A DNA stretch of 64,000 bases, taken from assembly GCA_036274155.1 (NCBI GenBank), contig DASUGH010000018.1, positions 1 through 64,000 of the forward strand, in the 5' to 3' direction. Source of the DNA: Gp6-AA40 sp036274155. GTDB taxonomy: Bacteria > Acidobacteriota > Vicinamibacteria > Vicinamibacterales > UBA2999. A program made the translations under genes and the position numbers. The notes beneath the pieces were generated by a model. The model was given only the letters and a program-made list of their open reading frames with translations. It did no database searches and was not told the DNA's origin. Below, in pieces: positions 1-8,631 of the stretch (the first letter of the stretch is position 1; the number at the start of each line of letters is the position of its first letter).

Positions 1-1
1 C

Positions 2-490
2 TTCCCGCAGGACGGCGAGTACGACGTGCAGGTCTGGCTGATGCGGGACCGCAACGACGAAATCGAAGGCCTCAAGGGGACGCACGAACTCGAAGTGCTG
101 CTCGACCGCGACCGCGTCGCGTCGTTCACCATTTCCCCCCGGCGACGCGGCGAGTCCGACCAGTTGCTCGATGCCAACCTCAAGGCCCGCATCGCAGTGC
201 CGGCCGGGCCCCACGACGTCGGTGTGACATTTGTCGCCCGGCCGTTCTCGCTGCTGGAGTCGAATCGGCAGCCGCTCAACGTCCATTACAACTTCTACCG
301 GCATCCGCGGCTCGGGCCGGCCGTGTTTCAGGTCTCGATCACCGGCCCGTTCGACGCCACCGGTCCCGGCGACACTCCCAGCCGCCGGCGGATTTTCATC
401 AGCCGCCCGACGGGGCCCGACGACGAAGACACCTGCGCCCGGCGCATCCTGGCTCAACTCGCCCGGCGTGCCTGGCGGCGATCCTCGTGA
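2..490 (+). pseudogene. DUF1592-family protein, 5' part; cut by window edge and frameshifted
   Basis: This is the upstream portion of a large secreted cytochrome c-like protein of the DUF1587/1595/1592/1588/1585 type. The frame is open from base 2, so the real start lies outside the window. Residues FPQDGEYDVQVWL and the beta-rich stretch after them look like the carbohydrate-binding-like domain normally found before DUF1595. The segment ending in CARRILAQLARRAW is the start of DUF1595. The frame then stops at 488-490, while the rest of the family sequence resumes in another frame (next entry). About 40 residues of DUF1595 are missing at the junction, so this is a deletion rather than a simple one-base slip. 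It could be a real mutation or an assembly collapse. Function in the family is not biochemically established. Confidence 0.75.
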
Positions 491-1590
491 ACCCGCAGTT
501 CCTGTTCCGGATCGAACGGGACCCCGCACACGTGCCCGCCAGCCACGTTTACAACGTCAGCGATCTGGAACTCGCCTCGCGGCTCTCCTTCTTCCTCTGG
601 AGCAGCATTCCCGACGACGAGCTGCTCGACGCGGCGGAGCGCCGCACCCTGAGAGATCCGGCGGTGCTGCAGCGGCAGGTTCGCCGCATGCTGGCCGATC
701 CAAAGGCGCAGTCGCTGGTGACCAACTTCGCCGGCCAGTGGCTGTTCCTGCGCGAGCTGCGCAACCGCAACCCCGACCTCCTCGTATTCCCGGATTTCGA
801 CGACAACCTGCGCCAGGCGTTCCAGCGTGAAACCGAGATGCTCTTTGCCAGCATCGTCCGTGAGGATCGCAGCGTGTTCGATCTGATGAACGCCGACTAC
901 ACGTTCGTCAACGAGCGCCTGGCGCGGCACTACGGCATCCCCAACGTGTACGGCACCGACTTCAGGCGCGTGCCGGTGACCAACGACGCACGGAAAGGGC
1001 TGCTCGGGCAGGGAAGCATCCTCACCGTCACCTCCGCCCCCAACCGCACGTCACCGGTGACGCGCGGAGCCTGGATTCTGGAGAATCTCCTGGGCAGCCC
1101 GGCGCCGCTCCCGCCGCCGAACGTGCCGGCGTTTCCCGAAGCGCAGAGCGGACAGGGGATCACCCAGCAGGCGTCGACGGTTCGCGATCGCATGCTGGCG
1201 CATCGCACCAACGCGCCGTGCCGTGGCTGCCATCAGATCATGGATCCCATCGGTCTCGCCCTCGAGAACTTCGACGGCGTTGGCCGGTGGCGGACCACCG
1301 ATTCCAGCTTCCCAATCGACGCCGCCGGGCAGCTCGTCGATGGCACAGCGGTCAGCAGCCCGCAGAGCCTGAGAGCGGCGCTCCTCACCTATCCCGACGC
1401 CTTCGAGCAGACGCTCACCGAAAAGCTGCTGATGTACGCCGTGGGCCGATCCGCGCACTACACCGACATGCCGTTCGTACGCGCAATCGTGAGAGACGCC
1501 GCACGCGAGAACCACCGCTTCTCAGCGCTCGTGCTCGGGATCGTGAACAGTCCGCCGTTTCAGATGCGGGTCAAGGGAGCAGAGCCATAA
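487..1590 (+). CDS. DUF1592/DUF1588/DUF1585 protein, 3' part
   Basis: This open frame carries the C-terminal domains of the same protein as the preceding fragment. They are DUF1592 (about residues 15-150, with LASRLSFFLWSSIPDDEL), DUF1588 (about 155-275) and DUF1585 (about 295-365, with KLLMYAVGR). A heme-type CxxCH motif, CRGCH, begins near residue 245. In-frame sequence just before the GTG at 487 reads ACLAAIL and joins directly to VNPQFLFRIE, the normal continuation of DUF1595, so the GTG is not the natural start. These proteins are usually exported and sit beside DUF1552 proteins, as here. If the upstream frameshift is real, this part is probably not made. If it is an assembly error, it is the second half of one intact gene. 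Confidence 0.8.
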   Translation: MNPQFLFRIERDPAHVPASHVYNVSDLELASRLSFFLWSSIPDDELLDAAERRTLRDPAVLQRQVRRMLADPKAQSLVTNFAGQWLFLRELRNRNPDLLVFPDFDDNLRQAFQRETEMLFASIVREDRSVFDLMNADYTFVNERLARHYGIPNVYGTDFRRVPVTNDARKGLLGQGSILTVTSAPNRTSPVTRGAWILENLLGSPAPLPPPNVPAFPEAQSGQGITQQASTVRDRMLAHRTNAPCRGCHQIMDPIGLALENFDGVGRWRTTDSSFPIDAAGQLVDGTAVSSPQSLRAALLTYPDAFEQTLTEKLLMYAVGRSAHYTDMPFVRAIVRDAARENHRFSALVLGIVNSPPFQMRVKGAEP

Positions 1591-1627
1591 GCCGGAGCCC
1601 GGAGCCGGGAGCCAACAGGACTCACTG

Positions 1628-2941
1628 ATGTTCATCCACAAAACCCACCTGTCGCGTCGCACGTTCCTCCGCGGAGCCGGCGTCACGCTCTCGCTGCCGC
1701 TGCTCGAATCGATGGTGCCGGCGCTGACGCCGCTCAGGCTCACGGCGGCCACGCCGCGGTCGCGGCTCGCCTGCATCTACGTTCCGCACGGGGCGACGAT
1801 GTACAAGTGGACGCCGACGGCCGAGGGCAAAGACTCCGCGATGACGGAGATTCTCAGCCCGCTCGAGAAATACCGCGACAAGCTCACGGTGGTGAGCAAT
1901 CTGTATCACGCCAGCGCCACCGGCGCGGATGCCGGGGCCGAGCATGCGCGCTCCGCGGCGATCTATCTGAGCGGCGGACGTCCGCAGAAGAACGCCGTAC
2001 GTGTGGGCGTGACGATGGACCAGATCGCCGCGTCGCAGATCGGCCAGGACACCCCGCTGCCGTCGCTGGAGCTCGGCATCGAGGACGTGAGCCTGAGCTG
2101 CGGCGCCGGCTACGGCTGCGCCTACTTCAACACCATCTCGTGGCGCACACCGACGGCGCCGCTGCCGGTCGAGAACAGCCCGCAGGCCGTCTTCGAAAAG
2201 CTGTTCGGCGACGGCGGCACCTCGGAGCAGCGGCTCGGCAGGAAGCGCGAGGACAGCAGCATCCTCGATTCGATCCGCGAGCAGACGCGCGCCCTGCAGG
2301 GCGGGCTTCCGGCCTCGGATCGCGCCCGTGTCAGCGCCTACCTCGACGACATTCGCGAGATCGAGCGGCGCATCCAGACCGTGCTGCAGCGCGGCGAGAC
2401 GCAAGCCGTCCCCGACGCTCCGGTCGGGATCCCGGAGGCCTTCGAGGACCACGTCAAGCTGATGTACGACCTGCTGACGCTCGCCTATCAGAGCGAGACG
2501 ACACGGGTCTCAACGCTGATGTACGCGAAGGATCTGAGCCCGGCGAGCTATCCGAACAGCGGCAATCGGGGCGGATTCCACGGCGCGTCGCACCACGCCA
2601 ATGTGCGCGATCGCATGGACCAGTTCTCGCTGATCAACAAGTACCACGTGCAGATGTTCGAGTACTTCGTCTCGAAGCTCGCCGGCATCAACGACGGCGA
2701 CGGCTCGCTGCTCGATCACTCGATGCTGCTCTACGGCAGCAGCATGAGCAATGGCAACCAGCACGACCACGGCCCGCTGCCGCTGATTCTGGTGGGTGGG
2801 GCGTCGGGACAGCTTCAAGGCAACCGGCACATCATGCCGAAAGAGCAGACGCCGATGTCGAACCTGCTGCTCGGCATGCTCGACAAGCTCGGCGTCCACC
2901 AGGAGACGTTCGGCGACAGCACCGGCAAGCTGGAGATCTGA
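1628..2941 (+). CDS. DUF1552 family protein with Tat signal
   Basis: The 437-residue product matches the DUF1552 family, which is almost always encoded next to DUF1592-type cytochrome-like proteins. The N-terminus has a twin-arginine signal, SRRTFLRGAG (residues 9-18), followed by a hydrophobic stretch, so export of a folded protein is expected. Conserved blocks visible here are YVPHGATMYKWTP early and LLYGSSMSNGNQHDHGPLP late. The fold resembles sulfatase/alkaline-phosphatase-like proteins such as DUF1501, but the activity is unknown. The gene follows the DUF1592 gene by 37 bp on the same strand and is probably cotranscribed. AGGA lies 7 nt before the ATG. The spacer is a Cys-Gly-Gly-Ala-type low-complexity stretch seen elsewhere in this window. 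Confidence 0.85.
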   Translation: MFIHKTHLSRRTFLRGAGVTLSLPLLESMVPALTPLRLTAATPRSRLACIYVPHGATMYKWTPTAEGKDSAMTEILSPLEKYRDKLTVVSNLYHASATGADAGAEHARSAAIYLSGGRPQKNAVRVGVTMDQIAASQIGQDTPLPSLELGIEDVSLSCGAGYGCAYFNTISWRTPTAPLPVENSPQAVFEKLFGDGGTSEQRLGRKREDSSILDSIREQTRALQGGLPASDRARVSAYLDDIREIERRIQTVLQRGETQAVPDAPVGIPEAFEDHVKLMYDLLTLAYQSETTRVSTLMYAKDLSPASYPNSGNRGGFHGASHHANVRDRMDQFSLINKYHVQMFEYFVSKLAGINDGDGSLLDHSMLLYGSSMSNGNQHDHGPLPLILVGGASGQLQGNRHIMPKEQTPMSNLLLGMLDKLGVHQETFGDSTGKLEI

Positions 2942-2949
2942 GCGGCAGC

Positions 2950-3681
2950 TTACCGGTCGTGACCCTTGCCACGGCCGTTGCCCTTGCTCTTTCCCTTCTC
3001 GTCGTCGTGTCCCTTCGACGACTGCACCGGCACGGCCTTCGTCGTCTGCACCGGGACGACCTTCGACGTCTGCACCGGAACCGCCTGACGCCGGTTGCCG
3101 CCCTGGTCGTTGTCGTTGTCACGACCTGACCGCCGGCGCTCGCCGATGTCTGAGTACATCACGGCAACGTGGCGGCTGCGGCCGCGCGCCTCCATGACCC
3201 GCTCGGGCGGAATCCGGTAGTGCTCGGAGAGGAACCGCAGGTGAACGAGGTTCACGACATCGTCGTCGGCGAGCCTGATCGTCTTCCACTGGCTCTTCGG
3301 CTTCTTGTAGTGGCCGTAGGCGTGCCCATAGGGCGGCCCCGGCGCGTACGCCACCGGCACGTAATAAATGTCAGGCCGGAGCCCGTAGTGCACGGAGATG
3401 TCCCACCACGTACGGCCCCGCTGACGCATCTCGATCACCCGCATCGGCGGCACGCGCGCCTCGCGCGCGATGAACAGCACGACCGGCAGCTCATCGTCGG
3501 AGATGCGCCGCTCGCGGATGACGACGACCTCGCGTTCGGGGACGTGATAGTAGTTCGCCACCGCCACATGAAAGTCGCCGATGCGCGCCGACACGTTGAC
3601 GGCCGTCTGCGCCGACGCCGCATGTGGCGTGAAAATCGACGCAAGAATGAACAGGCACCCACCGATGGCTTGCCGCTTCAT
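2950..3681 (-). CDS. Secreted protein of unknown function with C-terminal octapeptide repeats
   Basis: I do not recognise a characterised family. The 243-residue product has a Sec signal peptide ending near AASAQT. A middle region is rich in Tyr, Pro and Arg, including YYHVPEREVVVI and YYVPVAYAPGPPYGHAYG. Two segments resemble each other: HVPEREVVVIRERR and RIPPERVMEARGRS. The tail is basic and carries three tandem copies of VPVQTSK-like octads, then a KGKSKGNGRGKG run. The ATG at 3681 is chosen because the signal peptide starts there and AAGGGAG lies 7 nt upstream; the longer frame to 3732 lacks such support. That ribosome site is part of a perfect hairpin (separate entry). The gene faces the DUF1552 gene tail to tail with 8 bp between them. 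Confidence 0.7.
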   Translation of the reverse strand: MKRQAIGGCLFILASIFTPHAASAQTAVNVSARIGDFHVAVANYYHVPEREVVVIRERRISDDELPVVLFIAREARVPPMRVIEMRQRGRTWWDISVHYGLRPDIYYVPVAYAPGPPYGHAYGHYKKPKSQWKTIRLADDDVVNLVHLRFLSEHYRIPPERVMEARGRSRHVAVMYSDIGERRRSGRDNDNDQGGNRRQAVPVQTSKVVPVQTTKAVPVQSSKGHDDEKGKSKGNGRGKGHDR

Positions 3682-3691
3682 GAACAGACTC

Positions 3692-3711
3692 CCTTCGGAT
3701 TTCTCCGAAGG
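3692..3711 (-). promoter_or_regulatory. Hairpin overlapping the ribosome-binding site of the 2950-3681 gene
   Basis: On the transcript the 8-nt arm CCUUCGGA, the loop GAAA and the arm UCCGAAGG form a perfect stem. The 3' arm contains the AAGG of the Shine-Dalgarno AAGGGAG, so folding would hide the ribosome site 7 nt before the ATG. The closing sequence gives a GNRA-type tetraloop, which is unusually stable. Control of translation is an inference from geometry alone. Confidence 0.5.
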
Positions 3712-3895
3712 AGGTGGCAAGAGGTGAGCCACCCCTGAACCTGCGGCCGAAAGTGACGCAGCGCCAAGCAGTAGCGGAACGGAAACCGGATCGCTGCCCG
3801 CAGCGGACAGGCGTCAGAATCGTGCGCCGGATACGAATCTGTCGGTCGTCCTTTTTTGATGAGTTTGAATCAATGGGCGGTCCTGCGTCAGTATC

Positions 3896-5740
3896 GTGGG
3901 CCTGACTCCCCGTTTCATTCCGCGAATACGACGTCTCACCCGACTCGCCGTCGTCTGTCTTCCGCTCTCGGTGCTGACGTCCTGTGGAAGCACGCAAGTC
4001 AGTCCCGGCTGCACCTTCGGGCTGACCGCGTCCCAGCGTGAGCTGCCGGCTGCCGGAAACACGAGTGGAACGGCGAGTGTCGTCTCGAGCTCCACCTCTG
4101 AGGGATGCTCCTGGGAAGTTCATTCGGACGCCAGCTGGCTGTCACTGAGTGGAACTCTTTCCGGAACACGCCAGGCGAGCTTCACGTACACGGCCAGCCC
4201 GAATCCGGCCGCGACGCCAAGGACTGCGACCTTGATTCTGCAGTCGTCCGGCGGCGGCAGCCCGCAGGCGACCGTCACGATCACGCAGAGCGGTTCATCG
4301 CCCCTCGTCGTCGGTGCGGACGCGCAATCCGAAATACCCGCGGGAGGCGGCAACTTTTCGTTCTCCGTGAGGTCGGCAGTGCTTCCGTCGGCGACGAGCG
4401 ATGCGCAGTGGCTCGTGATTCTCGGAGTGGCGCCCGCAAGTGGGGGATCCGAGGACAGCACCGTCAACTATCACGCCGACAGCAACGGCACCGGTCAGCC
4501 GAGAATTGCCCATGTTTCGCTCACCGATGGTGCGTCGACGGTGGTCCATACCGTTACGCAACGGGCTGCCGGATCGGTTGTTGTCGCCGTCGAACCGAGT
4601 GTCACGACGGTTCCGGCAACGGGTGGTGCGTTCAGCGTGAGCGTGACGAGTGGCGGATCCTGGACGGCAAAGAGCGACTCGACCTGGATCAGAATCACGT
4701 CGGCACTCTCGGGCTCGGGAAACGGAACGGTCAGCTATTCGGTCGACCCGAACACCGGCATCACACGAACCGGTGGGATCACGATCTCGACCAGCACCGC
4801 CATGGTCGTTCACTCGGTCAATCAATCGGGCCGCTGCGACATCATCCTCAGTCCGTCGTCGCAGACAGTGGCCGCCAGCGGCGGCACCGGTGCCCTCAAC
4901 ATCACGACGACCTCCGATTGTTCCGAATGGAGTGCCACGGTGGATGGAGCTCCATGGATCACCATTGAGTCCGCGGCGACCGGCTCGGGTTCAGGAGCAA
5001 TCACCTATTCGGTGGCCGCCAATCCCGGCGGGCAGCGGTCCGGCCGGATTCTCGTCAGCGCCGACTCCGTCACCGCCGCGTTTACCATCACGCAGGCCAG
5101 CCAGGACTGCAGCCTCGCCCTGAGCCCACCTCCGCCCGTTCCTTTGCCGGCGACAGCCGGCACCGACTCGCTCCGTGTCACCTCGACCTGCTCGTCGTGG
5201 ACGGCATCGGTTCCGGATGCGACCGCCAGCTGGCTGACCCTCATGACGACCAGCGGTTCCGGCAACGGAACAATCGCCTTCACGGTGGCGCAAAATCCCG
5301 GCAGCGCCCGGATGACCAGGATTCGCGTGACCGCCGGTTCGTCCGTGCAGGAGTTCACGGTGAGTCAGGCATCCGGGATCGTGACTCCGTTTCTCGTCGT
5401 GAGCTCCACCGCTGCGACACCTCCCGGCGTGGACTGTCTGCTCGATCCGAGCGGCTCTTCCTCCTACATCGTCAGGTGCCTCTTCAACGCCGCCGGTACA
5501 GAACCGCCCAACCCGGTGATAGCCGGATACCTGCTGGAGCTGCTGGTCGCCCCGTCCGACGCACGCGCGCTCGGTTCGGGAGGCTTCGTCATCAATCCGA
5601 CCATCGGCTGCGTGACGAGCGTACCGACGAACACGCCGACGAGCCTGCCAGTCAGATTGACCATCACGGTCCAACCGGGCTTTCCGCCTCCGGCTCCCCT
5701 GATAAGGATGCTGACGTTCTTCAGAACCGGCGGCTGCTGA
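3896..5740 (+). CDS. BACON-repeat lipoprotein
   Basis: The 614-residue product begins with a basic segment and a hydrophobic signal ending in the lipobox-like LTSC, so it is probably a lipoprotein on the outer or inner membrane. Five successive domains of about 90 residues follow, roughly 30-118, 120-215, 216-310, 311-400 and 401-485. Each has the BACON/Ig-like pattern of Cys-x-W or similar, a WL or WI strand, a SGSGNGTV turn and an ITQSG-type ending. The last 120 residues are a separate beta-rich domain with paired cysteines. BACON domains are thought to bind carbohydrate or mucin-like ligands; binding here is inferred. The start is a GTG at 3896 with only weak ribosome-site support. The gene converges on the M13 peptidase gene. 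Confidence 0.75.
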   Translation: MGLTPRFIPRIRRLTRLAVVCLPLSVLTSCGSTQVSPGCTFGLTASQRELPAAGNTSGTASVVSSSTSEGCSWEVHSDASWLSLSGTLSGTRQASFTYTASPNPAATPRTATLILQSSGGGSPQATVTITQSGSSPLVVGADAQSEIPAGGGNFSFSVRSAVLPSATSDAQWLVILGVAPASGGSEDSTVNYHADSNGTGQPRIAHVSLTDGASTVVHTVTQRAAGSVVVAVEPSVTTVPATGGAFSVSVTSGGSWTAKSDSTWIRITSALSGSGNGTVSYSVDPNTGITRTGGITISTSTAMVVHSVNQSGRCDIILSPSSQTVAASGGTGALNITTTSDCSEWSATVDGAPWITIESAATGSGSGAITYSVAANPGGQRSGRILVSADSVTAAFTITQASQDCSLALSPPPPVPLPATAGTDSLRVTSTCSSWTASVPDATASWLTLMTTSGSGNGTIAFTVAQNPGSARMTRIRVTAGSSVQEFTVSQASGIVTPFLVVSSTAATPPGVDCLLDPSGSSSYIVRCLFNAAGTEPPNPVIAGYLLELLVAPSDARALGSGGFVINPTIGCVTSVPTNTPTSLPVRLTITVQPGFPPPAPLIRMLTFFRTGGC

Positions 5741-5813
5741 CAGCCCGTGGTGAAAACCACTTACCGGGCTGTGAGGGCACCGAGACAAACCACAGAGGTA
5801 CCGAGAGCACAGA
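5741..5813. repeat. Half-copy of a palindromic intergenic repeat
   Basis: This stretch fills the gap between two convergent genes. It begins with a hairpin-forming GCCCGTGGTGAAAACCAC followed by a short complement CGGGC, then carries the motif GGGCACCGAGACAAACCAC and GAGAGCACAGAGAAA. Nearly the same sequence occurs in reverse complement as the right arm of the element at 23561-23716. The position directly after a stop codon suggests a terminator-like role, which is inferred. Confidence 0.7.
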
Positions 5814-5828
5814 GAAAAGCGCCAGCTT

Positions 5829-7910
5829 CTACCAGATCTTCACGCGCTCGTTTGGTGGCCGGTACAGCTTGTCGCCGGGGCGCAGATTGAACGCCTCGTA
5901 GAACGCGTCGATGTTCGTGAGCGGCACGAAGGCGCGGAACATGCCGGGGGAGTGGGAGTCGGTGAGGAGCTGATTGCGGAGTGCCTCGTCGCGTGATTTG
6001 AACCTCCAGACCTGTCCATAGCCGAGAAAGAACCGCTGATCGCCTGTGAAGCCGTCGATTACCGGCGGCTGTTTGCCGTCCAGCGAGATCTTGTACGCAC
6101 GATAGGCCACGGCGATCCCGCTCAGGTCGCCGATGTTCTCGCCCATCGTCTGGCGGCCGTTGATCTTCAGGTCGGGCAGCGGCGCGTACGACTCGAACTG
6201 CGCGCCCAGCCGTGACGCGCGCGCCTCGAACGCCTTGACGTCGGCAGCGGTCCACCAGTCGCGGAGGTTGCCGTCGCCGTCCGACTTGCGCCCCTGATCG
6301 TCGAACCCGTGGCTGATCTCGTGGCCGATCACCGAGCCGATGGCCCCGTAGTTCACCGCGTCGTCGGCATCGACGTCGAAGAAGGGCGGCTGCAGGATGC
6401 CGGCCGGGAAGGTGATCTCGTTGTTGGACGCGCTGTACGAGGCGTTGACCGTCTGCGGCGTGAACCCCCAACGCCACCGTTCCACCGGCTTCCCGAGCCG
6501 CGCCCACACGTCGGCGCTCTGGAAGCGGCGCGACCGCATGACGTTGCCGACCAGATCGTCGCCGCTGACCTCCAGCGCCGTGTAGTCGCGCCACTTATCT
6601 GGATAACCAATCTTCATCGTGTACTTCGCGAGCTTGGCCTGCGCCTGGGCCCTGGTCGCCGGCGACATCCATTCGAGCTCGTCGATCCCCGACTTGAATG
6701 CGGCGAGGAGATTGCGGACGAGCGCGTCCATCCGCGCCTTCGCCTCGGGCTTGAAGTACTTGTCGATGTACAGGCGGCCAACCGCTTCGCCGAGTGCATC
6801 CTCCACCGCGCTCACACCGCGCTTCCACCGCGGCGCGTCCTGCTCGCGGCCGCCGATGACGCCGCCGTTGAAGCGGAACTGCGCGTCGGCGAACACCGCC
6901 GGCAGGTAGGCGGCGTAGGCGCTGATCGTGCCGAACGTCAGGTATTCCTTCCAGACGCCGATGGGCGTACCGCCGAGCATGTCACCCACGGCACGCACGT
7001 AGTCCGGCTGACGCACGACGACCTCGGTGACTTGCCGTCTGACGGGGTCTTTCACGCCGTTGGCCGCGTCGAGCGCGGCGCCAGCCGCAATCGCCTCGTT
7101 GAAGTAGGACTGCCAGTTGAAGTGAGGCGTCCCGGCCTGCAGCACCGCCACCGCCATCTTGTTATAGGTGGCGTCGCGATCGCGGCTGCGCGCCCGATCC
7201 CACTGCCGCCCCGCGAGCTCGGTTTCGAGGGCCAGGATCCGCTCGGCAGCGCCGCGTGGATCGGGCTGTCCGGCAAGCGTCAGGAGCGACGTGATGTAAC
7301 GGACGTAGGCGTCGCGGATGCCCGCGAACTTCTCGTCCTTCCGCCAGTAGTAGTCGCGATCGGGCATGCCGAGACCGGACTGGTTCACGAGGACGATGTA
7401 GACGGCCGACTGCTTGGGATCCTGGCCGACGGTGACGGCAAACGGCACGCGAACGCCAATCTGCGCGGCGCGGATGAAGGCGGCCGGCAGGTCGTCGGCC
7501 TTCTTGACGGCAGCGATGGCCGAGAGCTCAGCCGCCAGCGGCTGCACGCCAAGCGCCTCGATGCGCGCCTCGTCCATGAAGCTTCGATAGTAGGCGCCAA
7601 TCTTCGCCTTCACCGACCCGGGCTCGGATGGACTGGCACCCGCTTCCTCGATCAGGCCTCTGACGGCGACGGACGCCTCGTCGCGCAGCTTCGCGAACGT
7701 GCCCCAGTTCGTCATGTCGGCCGGTATCTGTGTGCGGTCGGCCCACGCGCCGTTGACGAAGCGGAAGAAGTCGTCCTGCGGACGGACCGTGCGGTCCATG
7801 CCGGCGACATCGATGCCGAGCGATGGCCCGCCCGGCGTGTTCTGGGCGGAGATGACGAGCGACGCCGCGACCAGGAGCGCCGCCGTCAGTGCATGAGTCG
7901 AGCGCTTCAT
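5829..7910 (-). CDS. M13 family metallopeptidase (neprilysin/PepO-like)
   Basis: The product is a 693-residue secreted zinc endopeptidase of family M13. The ATG at 7910 begins a signal peptide running to about LVISAQ; the open frame continues upstream but without family sequence. The N-terminal helical domain starts with DDFFRFVNGAW. The catalytic HExxH is HEISH at residues 530-534, preceded by the substrate-strand motif SASNNEITFPAG. The family C-terminus is recognisable as PPNERVKIW, where the terminal Trp is typical. M13 enzymes cleave short peptides on the outer side of the membrane. Length and motifs indicate an intact enzyme. The gene is divergent from the truncated sensor gene at 8017. 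Confidence 0.93.
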   Translation of the reverse strand: MKRSTHALTAALLVAASLVISAQNTPGGPSLGIDVAGMDRTVRPQDDFFRFVNGAWADRTQIPADMTNWGTFAKLRDEASVAVRGLIEEAGASPSEPGSVKAKIGAYYRSFMDEARIEALGVQPLAAELSAIAAVKKADDLPAAFIRAAQIGVRVPFAVTVGQDPKQSAVYIVLVNQSGLGMPDRDYYWRKDEKFAGIRDAYVRYITSLLTLAGQPDPRGAAERILALETELAGRQWDRARSRDRDATYNKMAVAVLQAGTPHFNWQSYFNEAIAAGAALDAANGVKDPVRRQVTEVVVRQPDYVRAVGDMLGGTPIGVWKEYLTFGTISAYAAYLPAVFADAQFRFNGGVIGGREQDAPRWKRGVSAVEDALGEAVGRLYIDKYFKPEAKARMDALVRNLLAAFKSGIDELEWMSPATRAQAQAKLAKYTMKIGYPDKWRDYTALEVSGDDLVGNVMRSRRFQSADVWARLGKPVERWRWGFTPQTVNASYSASNNEITFPAGILQPPFFDVDADDAVNYGAIGSVIGHEISHGFDDQGRKSDGDGNLRDWWTAADVKAFEARASRLGAQFESYAPLPDLKINGRQTMGENIGDLSGIAVAYRAYKISLDGKQPPVIDGFTGDQRFFLGYGQVWRFKSRDEALRNQLLTDSHSPGMFRAFVPLTNIDAFYEAFNLRPGDKLYRPPNERVKIW

Positions 7911-8016
7911 GGCGGCGATCATAACGCGACGGGCCACCGGCCGCGGCGCGCCGCCGCACGAAGTCTTGCGGTTCTCTGACAATTCCTTGACAAGACCAGC
8001 CGGACGGGCGCGTACG

Positions 8017-8631
8017 ATGGCCCGGTCGCTCATGCGCGCCAATCCTATCAAGCGGTTGCTGTTGTTTCTGGCAGTGCTGACCCTGCCGACGCTCGCCATC
8101 GTGGCGCAGGGCCTCATGATCGAGTCCATGGACCGCGAGATCGCCGAGAGTCGAACGCGCGAACGCATCCGCGATATGCGGCGACGCCTGGCGGCGGAGG
8201 TCGGTCAGGACATGTTCGCGTTGCTCGAGCGCATCAAGGGGCAGGAGGTGGCCAACGCGCCTGGTCCCGTCATCCTCCAGCCGGGCACGTACTCCGATCC
8301 CGCCGTGGTGCTCGTGGGTCGTATCAACGGTAAAGAGCTGATGTGGCCCTGGAACAAACGCTATGCGTTTGCCGACGCGCACCGCGAGCGGATGAAGGAC
8401 CCGCCGTTTGCGCAGATGGTAGAAGACGCCCGGCGCGCAGAGAGCGAAAAAGACCTCACGCGAGCCGCCGATTTTTACCGGGCGTTGATTTCAGCCGCCC
8501 GCACCAACGGGCAGCTGGCGTACGCGCGGCTTGGACTTGCGCGAGTCCTGCGAAAAGCGGGAGCCGTCTCGGAGGCCGTAGCCGCTTACCGTCGCGTGCT
8601 GGACGGCCCGTCCGATACGGTTGCTCCTTGC
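8017..8631 (+). pseudogene. Truncated N-terminal part of a membrane sensor protein (probably histidine kinase)
   Basis: About 200 residues look like real coding sequence. There is an N-terminal membrane segment KRLLLFLAVLTLPTLAIVA, a following coiled region MDREIAESRTRERIRDMRRR, and a TPR-like segment ending AYARLGLARVLRKAG then AYRRVLDGPSD. Similar N-termini occur in acidobacterial sensor histidine kinases that continue with helical and kinase domains. Here the plausible protein sequence ends near 8620, exactly where the oppositely oriented sugar dehydrogenase gene ends. The frame stays open further only as an antisense shadow of that gene. No kinase domain follows. I read it as a decapitated remnant. 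Start could be the ATG at 8017 or the one at 8032. Confidence 0.6.

Noticed and set aside
7987..8018. Sigma-70 promoter with TTGACA for the truncated sensor gene
   Set aside because: TTGACA is present, but the nearest -10-like sequence is 20 bp away and overlaps the proposed start codon.
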